A stretch of DNA of 64,000 nucleotides from Urechis unicinctus (GCA_034190875.2 CM067344.1:23757106-23821105), one strand, 5' to 3'. Positions 36,463 through 51,365 are shown, counted from the first letter of the stretch. The notes: generated from the sequence alone by a model not told the origin. Program-made: numbers and translations.

Positions 36463-39400
36463 GACCACGCAAAATCTTGATGAGTCTGATTGCTTGGAGA
36501 GTCGCATCGAGATGGGAATTGGTCATGGGAATCGGCTGATTAATAAAACAGGGATATGGTAATAGTAGACAGGTTGCTTCATCGTACACATTGCAACGAT
36601 AGCGGGGTTTTTTTGTGACTGGATATTACACAGAACAGAAGATGGGGCTGCCCAAGTGGTACCACTGAGGAACAAAATGACTGGCTCTAAGTTGGGCGGA
36701 CACAATATTAAGCATTTCTCCAATATCAGGTATCATGTGGGACTGCAGATGGTGAATGTTTAGTGCCTGCCATTGATGACACGGTGTACCATTAAAAGTA
36801 GATATATGAGAATGTCTGGCTCAAACCGAAATGAAATAAACAGACGTAATTAATATAAAGAGCATTATATCGCTCAAATGATAATGTACATAACACCACG
36901 GTGGCTCTCTGGATAAAAGAACACATGCTATATTCAAATTGTCATTTCTATTTTGTCGTGTCGTAATTGTCAGTATTTATGCATCATTAAATGTAATCGA
37001 CTTAAGCACATATCATGGCACAGATATTCATTCTTTAAATCTCTGGAGGGGATATTAACTCTTTACTAATAAGAAACATCTTTGTTGTATGATGACTTGA
37101 GATCTCAATTGCCTTTCATTATCAATTAACACATGGTACTCGTCAACTAAATGGGTAAAATAGATAACAACAGGGTTGTCAGAATGATTTATTAATAAGT
37201 GGCCTAAGAAAGCTGATCCGCATATCCAAAACTGCATTACTATAATGGACCATCAAAATCTTATAGTCCCTGTGCTGAAAGGGATTTTAGTCCAATGTGG
37301 TGATCGATCATTGGGCGCTTTGTCATCCTAAAAAATGCGGGTGTAAAGGAATTGTATGCAGACTGTGTTTCAAGAGAGTTATGTTACCGCTAGGTTTATT
37401 GTGTTCATATCTCTTGTTGCTCATACTATACGCATTGACAATGACAGCACAATACCTATCCTAGCAGACTGGAACGTCAGAATGAAGCGTACTCGACGAC
37501 ATAACTCATATCGACGTAAGTCGGTATTCATTTGCTTGTAGCATTAGCTGAATGGAACGTGCCGGACACTTACTTACAGTTATTAATCCTAATTATAGCA
37601 TATATTTACTCTAACAATTTCAATATTTTTATGCAAAACAGAAATGTCGGTGCAGTGATAAGATAAATGTTGCTCCCCAATTGGTAACTTCCAATGCATT
37701 GGAAGCAACTAATGTAACGATGCAAGAGTTAATGTCCAAGAAAAGGTCAAAAACATTTCAGCTACTTTTTATCAGAACCGGCTTTGGGTTTCCATATAAG
37801 AGGCGATTTGAGGTTAATCGAAGTATGCACAGGTGTGAATAGATTGCCATGGTAACAGGAATAAAACAGGACTTATAAGCATCTGATCGTTCATGATGCA
37901 ATATTGACCAAGCAAAAGCCAGGCTTAGACAGGTATCACCAGACTCACAAGTGCTACTGAAACGTTTCTATGGAAAGTCTACAGAATGTTCATGCAAGCG
38001 TGAACCAGTCAACGAGCCGCAATTACAGAACACGGTTACATATCAATGACTCACAAATGTATATCATACTACCACCACACATATGTTAGTGAATAATCAT
38101 TGACGAGTCTTAATTCATATCTGTCACATTTGTAATTCTAATAAAAGAGCGGTAGGATATGTTGATAGGTGATGTATATAGCTTATATTTTGGTGATAAA
38201 CTCTGATTGTTAATGTGCTGCAACATTTGAATAGTTGGCGCTCGGTACAATAGCTTGTTCCTCTTGATGGTCAAACGCCGTTTTATAACAATCCTCAATA
38301 ATACTTCGTAACATGTTCTAACTTTGTTTGTTAGTCCTGGAGAATCGTTATATGATAATATTATGCCAATGCACGCGTAATAATATCTTGGTTTGAATTG
38401 GCACAGAATGCCAAAAGTTACCAAGGCATACCAAGTTACAGCAAACATCAAACCATAAATCATCGGCGAAAGAAAGACGAGGAAGAGTTAGAGGAATGGT
38501 ATGAAAGACGGCTCCATTTTTACACCAATATTCAAACCTATGCTTTTGTTCTGGAGTGTCTAGCCTAGTGGCTAGATCTTTACGTGATTACGGACCTACA
38601 ATATCGATTCTCATAGCTAGATATAATTTAGCATGCTTATTTGCGTAATTGCTATCCTTGAAAACAAAAGCAAAAACTTCTCAGGAGCAGGCTATTGAAG
38701 TTTGCTGTGGCTTCCATACTTCGCCGGAAATTTATATGATACACGCCTACAATAAATGGCAGCGGCACTGGTAGTGATCTTTGCTGGGAATACGAAACTC
38801 ATATTTGCATTCCTTCGTGGTGTGACGATATATTGGCAATAATCGTTCGACCTCATTGGATATTCCCCACTAAAGAGCAATCCGACAAGGCTCGCAGCGA
38901 CAGACGAGCCATTTAATGGGAAATATTTTCAATAAGTGGCAGAATGATATCTTCATAGCTGATGGCTGCCTCATTGCCCAGCAATAAACGTTTATGGGAC
39001 AGACAATGCTGATACCAAAAATAACTCCAAATGAAAAATTAGAAGAGCACAATGTGCAGATTATGGCATAATGGGAATCAAAACATATTCCGAGAAAATG
39101 TTAATCTTGCCATTGACCACAAGAGAAAATAGCTTCATATTGATAAAAGAAATGTTGTGTAGAGATTAACATCCACAAGAAACCTTACTCCTTACTCTAA
39201 CAGTGTATGTAATGTATGTAACTAATTTATTAGCCCGTTTAAAAACACTAATTATATAAAGATATCAGGAACCTGCTAGTATGTTAAATTTTTTGACATG
39301 TTTATCTTGGAGAAACATACTTTTTAGAAACTGTTTGTACAATGACATTTGTGAATGTTTCATTTTAACACGAAACATGTGTCCTGCAATGACCGTCAGG

Positions 39401-40590
39401 AGATTATAATTCCAACGTTAGTGACCATAGGATTTTCTTTACACTAAATAAATAATTGTACATCGGATTTCATTTGGCTCCAAATAAGAAAATGTCAAAT
39501 ACACAGATAACATAACTTGCTTTTATCATCAATTTACAGCCACATCAATTAATCATAAGTTGTGTACTAATTACTGGACTTGAATGAATGCTGACCACGC
39601 AACCCCACAGCGTCATCCATGTGTTCTGGTTTTTGATCTTTTACGTCTTCAGCTCTGTGACGTACGATGAATATGTTATCCATATTCAATAGTAGGGATA
39701 GCGTTAGTAATTGAAACAAACCCACAGGTGAACAGTTTAAGATGACTGTAAAGCTAATATCAATACTGAGCAGTCATCACAATATTATACTGTACGGTCA
39801 ATTTACATGCATGGCAGTTAGTTTCAACAAGGATGAAAAAAAGACATATTTACACAAATCATGTTTGTTAAAATCATCACCGTTGTTTTGTAATATTTTG
39901 AAGAAAAATCCTTCTTCAATGCATTTCACCTTTCGCAAATACAGTAATTATATGGTGATTATATTACCTGAGTATTCATCAAATAGCAAATAATCTGTTA
40001 TAAAGCAACATTCCAGTTTGATAAATAAATCTCCTTGGTGGATGCAGTAGATTGGCAGACGTGATTTGAATTGTAAATGCATAATAATGAACGTCCGATA
40101 GATTGTATCCCCTGATTATCTTGCACCATTTCTTCCTAGCAGGAGACTAAGATAATTACATTGCTGCGTGATGTGATATTAGTTTGACGCGACTGGCTAC
40201 GTGCAATATTCAGTGTATATGATTTTGTCTATCCTGTTTGCCAAAAGGCGTCGTTTGAACGCCGAAATATAGGTGACTTATTTATATGAGAGCCCAATAT
40301 CTGCAGCTTGACGCCCAATGATCTCGGATTTCCTATCCACGGATAATTAGGCTACAGTACACTTAGTTTATTAAACATTTCTGTCAGCAACATCATCTGC
40401 TGTAGACAAGTGTTCGTTAATATAAAAGACGCTGGCTTTATACGATGCATATGCAAGGATTCAACAGCGATAACGATAATTGCGTTGTTGTAGAAGCATA
40501 TCTATTTGATATCGGATGGACTAACCTATCCTAAACCAAAGTTCGATGACTTTTACATCATGCCACTTCCACCTTAAAGCATCAGACAGT

Positions 40591-41316
40591 ACACTGATAT
40601 TATGTCAGAGGATCGCGTCACATGGCAAAAGCAGATCATTTCCACACTGCGACGTGGGTGTTTCTTTATATTCATCAAATTAAGCTGTCATTATATTTTG
40701 TACATTGGCAACTGAAACACCCATCGATAGACTTTATGCACTATCGCTGCTCAAACATCCTTTTTGAATCGCTTGTTACTTAAGAATGAATTCAGAACAT
40801 TGTGCTGTTCTTTATGTAATAAGCCTAGTTTCATCAAAGCTGTATCACGTGACACATATTGCTCATCAACTTTATGTAGGAAACCGCACAGTTTTATCTG
40901 TGCTGCATGAGAGAGCGGACCCACATTGCCCAAAGCTTATTACTTTAATGGATCGTCAGCCCAAATATAATAGTCTAACTCCCTCAGGGGAGTCTGATTC
41001 AAATTTGATATCGCTGAGGCATTCATAGTGTGCCCTGTATATAAATGCAGATAAAAAGTAATTATATTGACAGTGTTTCACGGCAGTGTTGCCATTTCTC
41101 TCTTAATTGCATTTTTGTTATCGCCATTGTTCATATCTCATACACAATAAGAGAACAGTATAGGGCTGAGCCGGTTGTATAATACTTGTCTCCTGATAAA
41201 TCTCCATCTGATGTAGGTTGTTTTTATAGGCCCATTGAAGTCTTTGAAAAGAACAGAAAGTAGTTATTAGGGCACAGTTCTTATGCAACAGCTCATTTAT
41301 GTTGACGTCAGTATTC
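40591..41316 (+). repeat. Family D monomer, diverged
   Basis: Parallels 56950-57480 at low identity: 'TTTCTTTATATTCATCAAATTAAGC' region against 'TTTCTTTGTACTAAGTAAATTAAGC' region, then the 'AATGGATCGTCAGCCCAAAT' landmark, then 'AGGCCCATTGAAGTCT' against 'AGGCATACGGAAGTCT'. No gene. Confidence 0.65.
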
Positions 41317-42591
41317 AATTTCTGCCTTCACAGTCTCGGGGTCCCGTCGCGGCCGTCAGGCGGCGATACTGATTATCAACCGGAAGTCGGGGCATATTTT
41401 TCCAACATGCAAACGCAATACACGACGCGGAACGTAGAGATTTAGTCAGTGTTGAATCATCCTGGCCACAACATGTTTGCAACCACCATCAGGTCTGCAA
41501 AGAAAAATTAGAAAATAAATAACAAACTTTTTACCTCTCTTCCACCATACCACAACACCACATAAAACAAAACACAAAATTATACTGTACCAGCAAGGCT
41601 TTATAGGTATTTGTACAAATTTAAGTTAAATATTCTAATTATATGAATTAAAATTCACCCTTTGAACTCTATGGTACCAGATTGTGGAGAGGAGAAGCCA
41701 TACATTGAATGGTTGCTCGGACTGGGACTGCTTCCTAACACATTTCTCCCTCAGATAACACCTACAATGATTCAGGGATATATATTCATCTGCATGTATG
41801 CATCTGTTGAGTGAAATCTCCTTTCGCTTTCAAATGATGCCACCCTGGTGCATTTGGTCATCAAATAAATAAGATAGTAAGCCTCGGTAAGCTCAAGTGC
41901 ATTTGACATGTCGGTCTAACATGCAGAAAGTATTTTGAGATCAGGGAAATTGACTTGCTAACCCTCCATGCTAGTTCTTCGTTCATTGTGAATATTCTCC
42001 CCATCATCGTCCCCGACCAAGTCCACAATATTTAAGGTGCTGCAGGAATTACTAATTCAACGAGCGAGGGATTCCTCTATCTTTGAGGAAAGTTTTCAGC
42101 TGGGGTACTTTCCACTTAGAAGGGGACAGTGATGACATGGTGTAGCAACAGTCACGCACGCTAACCTCGAAGAGATATCGGGTGAATACTGATGTTCTTG
42201 CAGAATACTTCCCAGACGACTGGAGATGTATGTAGTAGGCAACGTTTTGGATCACTACATTATGATAATATCTGCGTTTAAGAACTGCTTCAAATGTGCT
42301 CACTGCGACGTGACAGCATTCAGATGAACTCAAGAGAAGTTCAGAATACGCTTGACACCCTCGGCGACGTCTTTCAGGTCCTTTACCAGGGTGTTTACAG
42401 CTACAGAAACACGCAACAAGAATACGCGCGACAACGTAGGAAGTCAAAACATCCACTGGTAAAGCGCGAACAAAGCGCTGACAGCTTGACAGGCAGAGAA
42501 ACATGCCCCCAATTCCGGTCGAAATCGCGGTGCGCGACGTTGGCCCTCCTAGCGGCAGCGACGGAAACCCGAAAATGTGAAGGCAGGAATT
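41317..42591. mobile_element. 1.27-kb inserted element with imperfect terminal inverted repeats
   Basis: The left end (41317-41405, + strand) and the reverse complement of the right end (42591-42490) align with substitutions and small gaps. Both read AATT(T/C)CTGCCTTCACA, then a CCGTCGC.GCCG..AGG run, then ACCGGAA and GGGGCAT. The stretch is richer in CG dinucleotides than its surroundings. It separates two parts of a family D monomer that lie within about 100 bp of each other at 57490-57585, which acts as an empty-site relative. The AATT shared by both ends could belong to the ends or be a target duplication. No transposase is encoded; the longest frame carries only a short SAP-like peptide. 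It is probably a non-autonomous or decayed DNA transposon of unknown superfamily. Confidence 0.6.
42052..42138 (-). pseudogene. Possible SAP-domain N-terminal exon remnant
   Basis: From an ATG at 42138 the minus strand reads MSS..., followed by KWKVPQLKTFLKDRGIP, and stops after 28 codons. The pattern (hydrophobic positions, LKxFLKDRGIP) fits the first helix, loop and turn of a SAP DNA-binding motif. In invertebrates such motifs often stand at the extreme N terminus of large repeated genes. The second SAP helix is missing in frame. A different frame just after it reads ELV, so a small deletion is possible. No clear GT donor is visible near the stop. The open frame extends upstream to 42636, but the start at 42138 is preferred because the family-like sequence begins there. 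This may be a captured or decayed exon, or a chance resemblance. Confidence 0.35.
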
Positions 42592-45500
42592 ACCAGTCAC
42601 TGATAGGACGAATACGTTTACGTTTAAGGCGTACAAATGGGCGAGACATATGAGGTATCGTGAGTACGGTTTTTACCCATGACACGTTCAAAAGTCTTTC
42701 CCCTATTCATCTCAAACAGAACACACCCTGACTATCAATACCAGAGGCGATTTGTGTTCTGATGTGAACAGATTGACCACCATGACATCAGCTCTAGAGA
42801 AATAAGAAAAGGACAAAGGATTTACACTCATCAATGACTGATAGTGATTCCTTGTAAATTGGTCGCAAATATTGATGGATTTATGCACTAATATCTTTCC
42901 AACTAGAAAGGACATAAATTTACATCTTGTAGAGCTTGACCCTTGGCTATTCCTATTTATTGATGGAAAAAACAATACAATAGTCGACACGCGGCATTTG
43001 CATGGGACACAATGCTCAAAGTTGAGATATGCACCTGTGATTGCCATGGGGAATATGGTATTAGTCTGGATGCCTGAGATAATCATTCTCATCTGAGTCA
43101 GGGGAATTTTCAGTCGTAGACATGGTTAAATACGTTGCATCAAACCGGAACTAAAAACGAACCTATAAAGAAAATTACATGGGCAAAGATTCATGATCCC
43201 AGATTAATAACCTTTATTAAACAGTCGCTCATGACAATACAGCACCGTTCGGATGATAACGACTGTGTGTGTGGCTGTGTGGCTCAACTTCACCCAAGAA
43301 CAATTTCTGATCGAAGATTTATATGGCTGCCAACTCGGTATTTCATGAAAACTAATCGAATTTCTACGACACAGCCACTGGATACTTGTTAATCCACGAT
43401 TCCCTTATCAAATGTTAACTGCATACTAATCAACTGTAAAATGTCCTATATATAATGTTGATTGAAACGCAATCATCGCATTTCAAGAAGTAAACAGGTA
43501 ATTCCTTCGGTTAAACGTATTGGCAAAACATGGATAATCAAATCTGTTCATTGTATAATTGCTGAAGTGTGACATTGCTGGATCGTTGCAGATGTTTATG
43601 TATTCAAAATATTGTATGGAATCAGCTTTTTGTGTCCAAACGCAGACAGTTGTATAGAGCTTTGTATAGGTGTTTGATGTCAACCTGCCCATAAGACAAA
43701 TCTATACTTAACAACGACTTAACAACATCGGACAGAAAACAGACATCTGACCAAGGGAAAAGATCATTTCACCATTGAGATGCCGGTGTGCCTTTTTACT
43801 TAGTTAATTGAACAATATATTTTAACATAAGTAACTGCTGCACCAAGGTGAGTCTGTGCAAAGTCCCTAATGGTGTACTTCGTCGTTCAAACAAATAAGA
43901 TTGCAATGTGTGCGTCAAGACAGTTTTGATATGGTTCTATCTATTGCATTGCTAAGATCTTAATTGCTCATATTTTCAAAACAATGCCAAGAAAATATGA
44001 AGCTAATCTGCTTTGAGCGTGTGGATTGAGCTTACTCGACGATAAAACGTCAAATGACCAACGTTGTTCTTGTATAGGCCCATGAAATTCGCTGACCAAT
44101 ACTTGCAGCAATAAATCCGCGAAATTCAGGCATATTACTCATTGAGCAATTTCAATATTTTATAACTAAATTGCACTCCTGGGTCATTGATTTGACAAAC
44201 GGAACACATGAACCATCTGCTTCCATTACATGGAATGAATATTATGAAACGACGGTCTTAGAAAATTTCAAATGCATTTCGCTTATTACTGTCTATCAGA
44301 ACCGGCTTTTGCTTTCCGTATCCGAGGCGATTCGATATTCAATTCAGGTGTGTACAGATGTGAATATTTAGATCAATTGCTTCATCTCGTAATGATTGAC
44401 GTACGATTTGCACGGATCTGCTCGTGCGTGTGGCACTATCGACTGTGTTAAAGCAAACACAGAATAAACATCGACAGCATAAACGTTTCCAGTACTTAAG
44501 CAGAAAATATTTTTGGAAAATGTCATGGAAGTCAATATTTGGCAATATTCATTGCAAAGTCTTTATGTTTATCTGTCCCCATTTATTGTTACCAAAACCC
44601 TACCACCAGAGGACCAATGTGCCAAGCCAAGCTTTGATTTAAAGTATAAACTGATATTGTAGTGTAACAGTGGTTAACCTGACGTTCGATGTGACAGTTT
44701 GATCCTCTTGAAGGCCACATGGCCAATACTTCGTGAGCGAACCCTGAAAACGCTCCTATTTGATGAATAATAATGTCATGCCATTGCATGCGTGATGATG
44801 TCTTTCATTTGACCGGGAAAGAATGGGTTATGAACTTTAAACGAGCATAAAACCATGAGTCTTCGTCAAAAGGAAATCTATCAGAATTTGAGGCGTAGCT
44901 GTAAAACAATATAACAGGTTCTTCCAGCACGATTGTTGGTGCGCCTTGGATATCGTGTCAAGTGGTAAACGTGGTTCCGGAACAACAATGAATAATACAT
45001 GTAACATATAAATGACATCGCGCTCAGTTCCCCCTCATATATCTTACTTTACCCTGTGGATAAGAACGTGATTGAAACCCCTTAAATATACGCTGCCATT
45101 TTGGGCATGAATTCGGAATAAAGGTGTCAAGGCGTCTTAGTTATATTACTCGCATACTGAGCTGTGATAACAAGGCTATTTGATTTGTATTCAACCCACT
45201 CATGATATAAAGATAACAGAAAGGTTGGGCTATTCCATACAATGTGCCAGCAAGAACGATCAAACGCACATAATATACGCATAGTCAATGAACCATTACG
45301 TTGGAATTGACACGTTTCCTATGCGTGATGGATGACTGTATGGAGCGCAATTTGCTATGGACCTTATGTTATGGACATTAAGATCAATAGCATGCTTTAC
45401 TGTATTCCATGCGCCAGATTATGAACGGTACGATATATACCTCGTTTGGGGAATCGATCGTCCACAAAATTCAGATTCATCATCTGATATGATCCCCCGG

Positions 45501-46215
45501 TCATTCGTTGATTAGTCATCAATGGCGACACACTAACGTCTGCTTGACATGGATTAATACACGTCAACTGCCAAGCAAAGCAATCATATGCGCGCCATAT
45601 TCTCAGCGTATCTGCATCTTGACGGGACTTCTGTGTGATTATTTACCAGACTCATGTAATTAACTAACGGCGAATATAGACATTAGCTGCAATGTCAATC
45701 AAAATCCCGTGTAAATAATGGCTAAGTATTTTATAAACATCAGCAAGCAGTCTGTACCATCCAAATAGTGTCTGCCCCCCAGTCGCCTATAGGGCTTGCT
45801 CAAATAGCATACGGCTTATTGCTATATTAGTGTACTCATGACTATAACGGTCTATCTGCTGCGAGGGATTCTGCTTCCAATGTGATAATAAAAGTCGTTG
45901 TTGGTTTAGTGGGTCATTTGTATCAATACGACTGCCTTGTCACAGCTACTTCATTAGTACGATATATTGGTCTGTAAATTTGGCTATCAATGTCGTGAGA
46001 AACACTCCAGGAGGCATCCTGAATGAACTTTACCTGGATGGTACATAGCGCTATATCTATATCCTGATGGCCAGACCATATTTATATCTGCTCCGTTCGC
46101 CGCCTTGATACATTGTTAACGACATCACCACGACGGACCTTTTCCCTTGTGCTCCGAGACAGTATGATATAGCTGGATCTGGTCTACAAGCCCATTAAGA
46201 TGCTCGCAGAGCACC
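42592..46215 (+). repeat. Family D monomers, diverged
   Basis: Non-coding. Contains landmarks in the order seen elsewhere: 'CCAGAGGCGATTTGTGTTC' (42747), 'AAAAGATCATTTCACCATTG' (43757), 'CAGAACCGGCTTTTGCTTTC' (44296), 'AAAACCATGAGTCTTCGTC' (44850) and 'CTGCGAGGGATTCTG' (45858). This suggests about one and a half degenerate monomers. No gene was recognised. Confidence 0.55.
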
Positions 46216-46244
46216 GATATATATATATATATATAGATATATAT

Positions 46245-46283
<39 letters not shown>

Positions 46284-46292
46284 TATATAGAG

Positions 46293-46351
<59 letters not shown>

Positions 46352-46401
46352 GATATATATAATATATATATATATATAGATATATATATATATATATATA
46401 T

Positions 46402-46476
<75 letters not shown>

Positions 46477-46487
46477 TTATATATATC
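46216..46487. repeat. (TA)n microsatellite, interrupted
   Basis: About 270 bp of TA with scattered G or C interruptions (GATATATAGA, TACATA). The 89-93 codon isoleucine-tyrosine frames over it are artefacts. Confidence 0.97.
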
Positions 46488-49400
46488 CGCTTTGAGTCAA
46501 TCATAGTTACAAACTTGATAAACGTTGCATGCTCATTGAAACTGATGGTTTTTGTACAGAGAGGGTGTTAATACGCACAAATACGGATCACTAATTTAAA
46601 ATTCTTTCTCGCTACATCATATTGCGCTAATATACTAATATTATATCATACTTATAGCACAGAACAAGCGAGGAAAGCAGATTGACATCTGGACCAACTG
46701 TTAACATTTCCTCCTTGACAAGAGTCAAGTAACTGTGCAAATGATTCAATGGCGTTTTTAGGAAGTGTAGAGTTTTAAAGAAGCTTCGAGGAATGAGAAT
46801 TGTTGAGCCGTAACGGTTTAAGAAGATATCTCGTTAGACGAAGACTAGACGTTGAAAATAAGTACAACAGAGGAAAGGAATTCGACATAAACAAAGCAAA
46901 CCAAAGCATGTCGTTCATTTCATGTCATGTCATGTACATCGTGTCTGAATATGAATACAAAGGTATAATTCTGATAGTATTCAGCGGGTTTAAGGTTCGA
47001 TGAATATATTATTACATGCATTACTATAAGATGTAACAGAGGACATTCAATTGAGCCATCATCATCTTAATATGCTCTTCTGTCACTTTAAGAGACAAAT
47101 ATCTGTAAGTTAGAAAGAAAACGTAAATATATTTTCCCAAATCGCATTTGATAACATCAATAAAGTTGTTTTTGTGTCCAAAAATCAACAAAAATGGAGC
47201 GATTCCCTCTTCTTTCCCGCATTCTCTATTACTATGGTATTTAGTTTACCATCGAGCTTGTCAGAGTATCCTCTTCCGCGGGTGCAACAGATTGGGGACC
47301 GTGAATAGGTTTGCTAATCTTTAATCACCTACGTGCTACCGTGATGTTGCTGTTCATCTTGTGTAGTTTCAATCAAGCAAGGGGTTACGATAATTACACT
47401 GCAGCATTGCGCTATATAGCCGATAGTTTGTAACAGTTGGCGCCACGCAATCTGATCTTAAGGATATAGTCTGAGCTATAGTGATTCTCAAAGTACTCAT
47501 ACTTATTCTTCGGTAATACTGGAATCCAATGACCCGCGATGCCCAATGCCAGGTATAAAAATATATTTCGAGCTTGAATCGGAAGTGTGTTGCGAACCTC
47601 GCAAGACATTGCATAACTTGTTGTTTAGTATAGATGTAGCCAGTCGGCGCACAGACGCCTGATATCAGGAACCGAGTGATGGTGCTGGAAACAGCATACA
47701 ATAGATTTCCTTGATAAATATCAAAACAATGGATAATCGAAAGCTTTTCGTGCTTTTCATTTTATTATTTTCCGAGACATCATGTCCACCAAAGACGAAT
47801 ATAACATGGATATAACCAGGAGAAGACACAATTTACAATATTCAACCAAATCCCTGCAGCATACCGCAAAGTTACAATTGCAAAATATGCCGCTTGCATC
47901 ATGGTACATTTACCTGCAGCGGGCTAATTAACAAACGGATAGGAGTAACGACTACCTCTAGACCCAATTACTGCTTGCCAATCTGCTTTCCAAGATGTTC
48001 AAGATTTTATAGAGATGTTAATTGGGGTGCAAGAATGAGATGTGCATACTTGATAGGGTAGAAGCTTAAGCTGAAGAACCAATGACAAACAAAATGACAT
48101 AATCCACGATGATTGATTTCCATGTTTTCCGATATTACATGCTGTCGAAAGCATAACAATGAATATGGTAGGTCGTTTATTGTTGCTCAGCGCGAGGTGA
48201 TATAACGGAGGCGATTAATATGAACAGAGTTGCAACCGTCCAATAATAATGTAATTACTAGTTGACGAATGCTATACCCTGCAAGACACTTTCGTCTTAT
48301 CAAGTAATTGTATCTTGTTTGTTATTATGTATGCCACATTAAACGCAATTAACATCGGAAATACAAAATTAGGCAGGCGTTAATTTTCTTTATTTTACAA
48401 GGAGACACCAGCTATCATATGGTAAGAACATCCTTTACAATGTGGCACAGCTATATGAGATTGTCAAGCTTAATTTACGGATGTATGATTAAAAAGCTCA
48501 TTGTTTTCAGATGTTCATTTTCATTTATGATTTCCAACCTGCCCCTTCTATGATTTGATTTACCCAAGCACGGAATAGGATTATATCAGTAGCATAAAAT
48601 TGGAGCTGGCCAAATCTGTAACTACGAAAAATGGGAACCAGACAGCTTCATGAATCTGTTGTTGCCTTTGCTAATGGGAACGAACAAACCATTATGCAAT
48701 GTCCTCTATGGATAAGAAATAATTCAAGTGAGCAAGATACTCCAGGCTGAATAATGAGTTGGGGAGGTGGGCCAAAGTCTGGTGAATTTGCAGTGGGCTC
48801 ATTTTATTGAGTCGAAATAATTTACCGTGGTGGCATCATGAGCGCTCAAGCATCACGTGCTACTAAGAATAATAAAAAAGCACACATATAACTTATCAAG
48901 ATGACATAGGATGAGCTAACATAGATATGTTATGCATCACAGGACAACGGTGTGTTGGTGAAGCAATTCTATTGCAAGCATATGATTAAGCATGGTTCTA
49001 GAGTATGTGACTGAGGGGGCATTAATAAGACACAGGGTACATCAAGGTCATTGAATTTGATGACAGTTATTTTACCAAGAAAGATCTGAATCCTCACTAC
49101 CTAAGCTCAAACATCGATGAACACCCTGACTTCCCTCCAAAGAGTTTCTAAGCGCTATAATATTCTGACAGAGTAGCAAAGGCGATCCGATATGGCATGT
49201 AAGCGGAAGTTACGTTTCCTTTCTCTCTGTATCTCGAGGAACCAACCAAACAATGCCCTTTAACAAAATGTTTCTTTCCATAAAAGTGGGCGCTCTAGGC
49301 TATGCGTAAATGGTGATCCATTATTAATGAAGACAAACGCCACCATTAATCTCATTGCTGGTCTATTTGCTTAACATCTATTGTAAGCACACTGATAATG

Positions 49401-51365
49401 TGATGGCGTTTTAGGACAAATGATGCAATACAATTCATTTGCAGGGCCATTAGTGTCTTACCTCAAATTGTGCTGTGATAAAATCGCGCCTTCTGATCGT
49501 AGGAACCTTAGAGATGATTATCAACATGGTATCATACAGTTGACAAGCAGGTTGCCATGTAGACTACTGCAAAGAAAAAGCAATTTGCAAAGGTCTGATG
49601 TCAAAAATGATTTAGCGAGAGACATGTACGCGTTTCCTGAATATGAATAAAACACATGATTCCCATATGTTTCTTGCGCTGTGATGCACGATGAATATTT
49701 TATCCACATTTAAGACTAGGCACATTGTCAATGATTACAACAAACCATACGATAAAGATGGAAGATGACGGTTTAACAAATGCCAATATTCAGAGAATAT
49801 TCCTCAGAGCAATCATCACGCTATTATGCGGTACAGTACAGCTGCCAAGACACAAGACATTCACATATTTACACGAATCATGATAGCAAAATCGCTGTTG
49901 CTTCCTTTATGAAAAAATACGCGCAATTAGTTCTTCTATGATGCATATTCAATCTAGCAAGGAAAGTAATGTTATGGGGATTAATTTACCTATGCATTCA
50001 TCGAACAGCAGAAACCCTGTGATAAAGCACATTTTCAGCTGTATAAAAAATCCCCGTCGACGGATGAATTAGATTGGCCGACGTGATTAGATTGTAAATT
50101 CATAATTGAATATATCCAATGGATTGTGTAGTAGAATAGTTAATAATAACTGAAGACAACTGCACTGTCGTAAAGACGTGTTTATATGAGAGACAAATCG
50201 CTGCCGCATAACCCACAATTATCTCGGATCGCACAACCATTCATATAAGAATAATAGCTCAAATAGTTTATACATATTTTTGGGGGGCATCAGCAAACAA
50301 AAAATGTTCTGTGATATAAAGGCCATGTGAGAACCTAGGAAGCATTTGTTGAGCCAACTGCTTGCCCGTTTTCGAGCGCATTAAGTCTACGATTTGAAGT
50401 CCTTGGCATTCCACGAATACTTCCCTGTGCTGAGTGCTATTCATAAGCCTTGAATTAATAAGAATTGACAAGCAAGTATAGTTAGCAGGTTACAACCACA
50501 TCTAGAAACATTTGATGGATAAATTATGCGTACCTAGTTAGGTGCATTTAAAGCTAGACACAACGTATACTAATTACACATATATTAGCAACATATTAAT
50601 CACATCTGTGATAGCAATGAATGACGGTGTCTTAGTAGACCACATTAGATGGATGGACAAAGGAAGCAGCAATCTCCATGGCACACGCCTTTTTAAACAT
50701 TCATTGACGAGTAATAATCCGCATACGGTATTAAACAAAAATGCGTTGTCAATGAGGCAATATCTGCAGCAGTTGTTGCACTGTGCAATGATCTCAATTA
50801 GGCGACAAGCTGATAGCCCAAAGACGTCAGGGTTGCATACAACATGTAGTTCCTAAACATGCGTGGCATAATAATAAGTTTTTATCTCTGTTTGTGTTAA
50901 GGCAGTCCCCTTTAGCCTGTCTGCTCAGGGAAAAAAACAATCAGTTGTATAGCGACCCTATATGATATATTGCAAAGCAAGTCTTAATAAGATAAACTCG
51001 GCTTGCATTTCTTCGTATTGCTCTTTGTATACGGAGAAGGGAATACCGTGCGATCGATAATAATCTATTCGGGGATTGTTTTGGGATAGAATGCCAAAGA
51101 TAACAAGCACACGAACTTCACGTCGGAAGACAACCCATTGGAAGTTTCAGGTTGACGCTATCAACAGCAATAACAGTTACATATGTAAATAAATCCTTGA
51201 TGCGTTATTGGATATGTACAGGCGTAACGGTTACAGATATACAAAACGATAGAGTATATCGTCATAACAGAAAGAACTAACAGTCATCTTGCCTTCTGCG
51301 CGAACATGGGTCTATGTATTGCAGATCTCTCAGACATAATCATCTAGTTAGTACATTAATAATAG
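46488..51365 (+). repeat. Degenerate family D sequence
   Basis: AT-rich, non-coding. 49640-50130 parallels 39640-40100 and 63180-63560: a 'CACGATGAATATTTTATCCA' landmark, then 'TTAGATTGGCCGACGTGATT'. 48660-48910 parallels 53120-53390: 'CTATGGATAAGAAAT', then 'GAGCGCT' and 'GCATCAC', then 'ATCAAGATGAC'. 51025-51160 parallels 58520-58690. The remainder (about 46490-48650) has no landmark I could place. Confidence 0.5.

Noticed and set aside
42294..42653. 119-codon plus-strand frame rich in arginine
   Set aside because: It overlaps the inverted-repeat end of the inserted element and shows no known motif; its openness fits the locally higher GC content.
46125..46464. Isoleucine-tyrosine frames
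   Set aside because: They are translations of a TA microsatellite.
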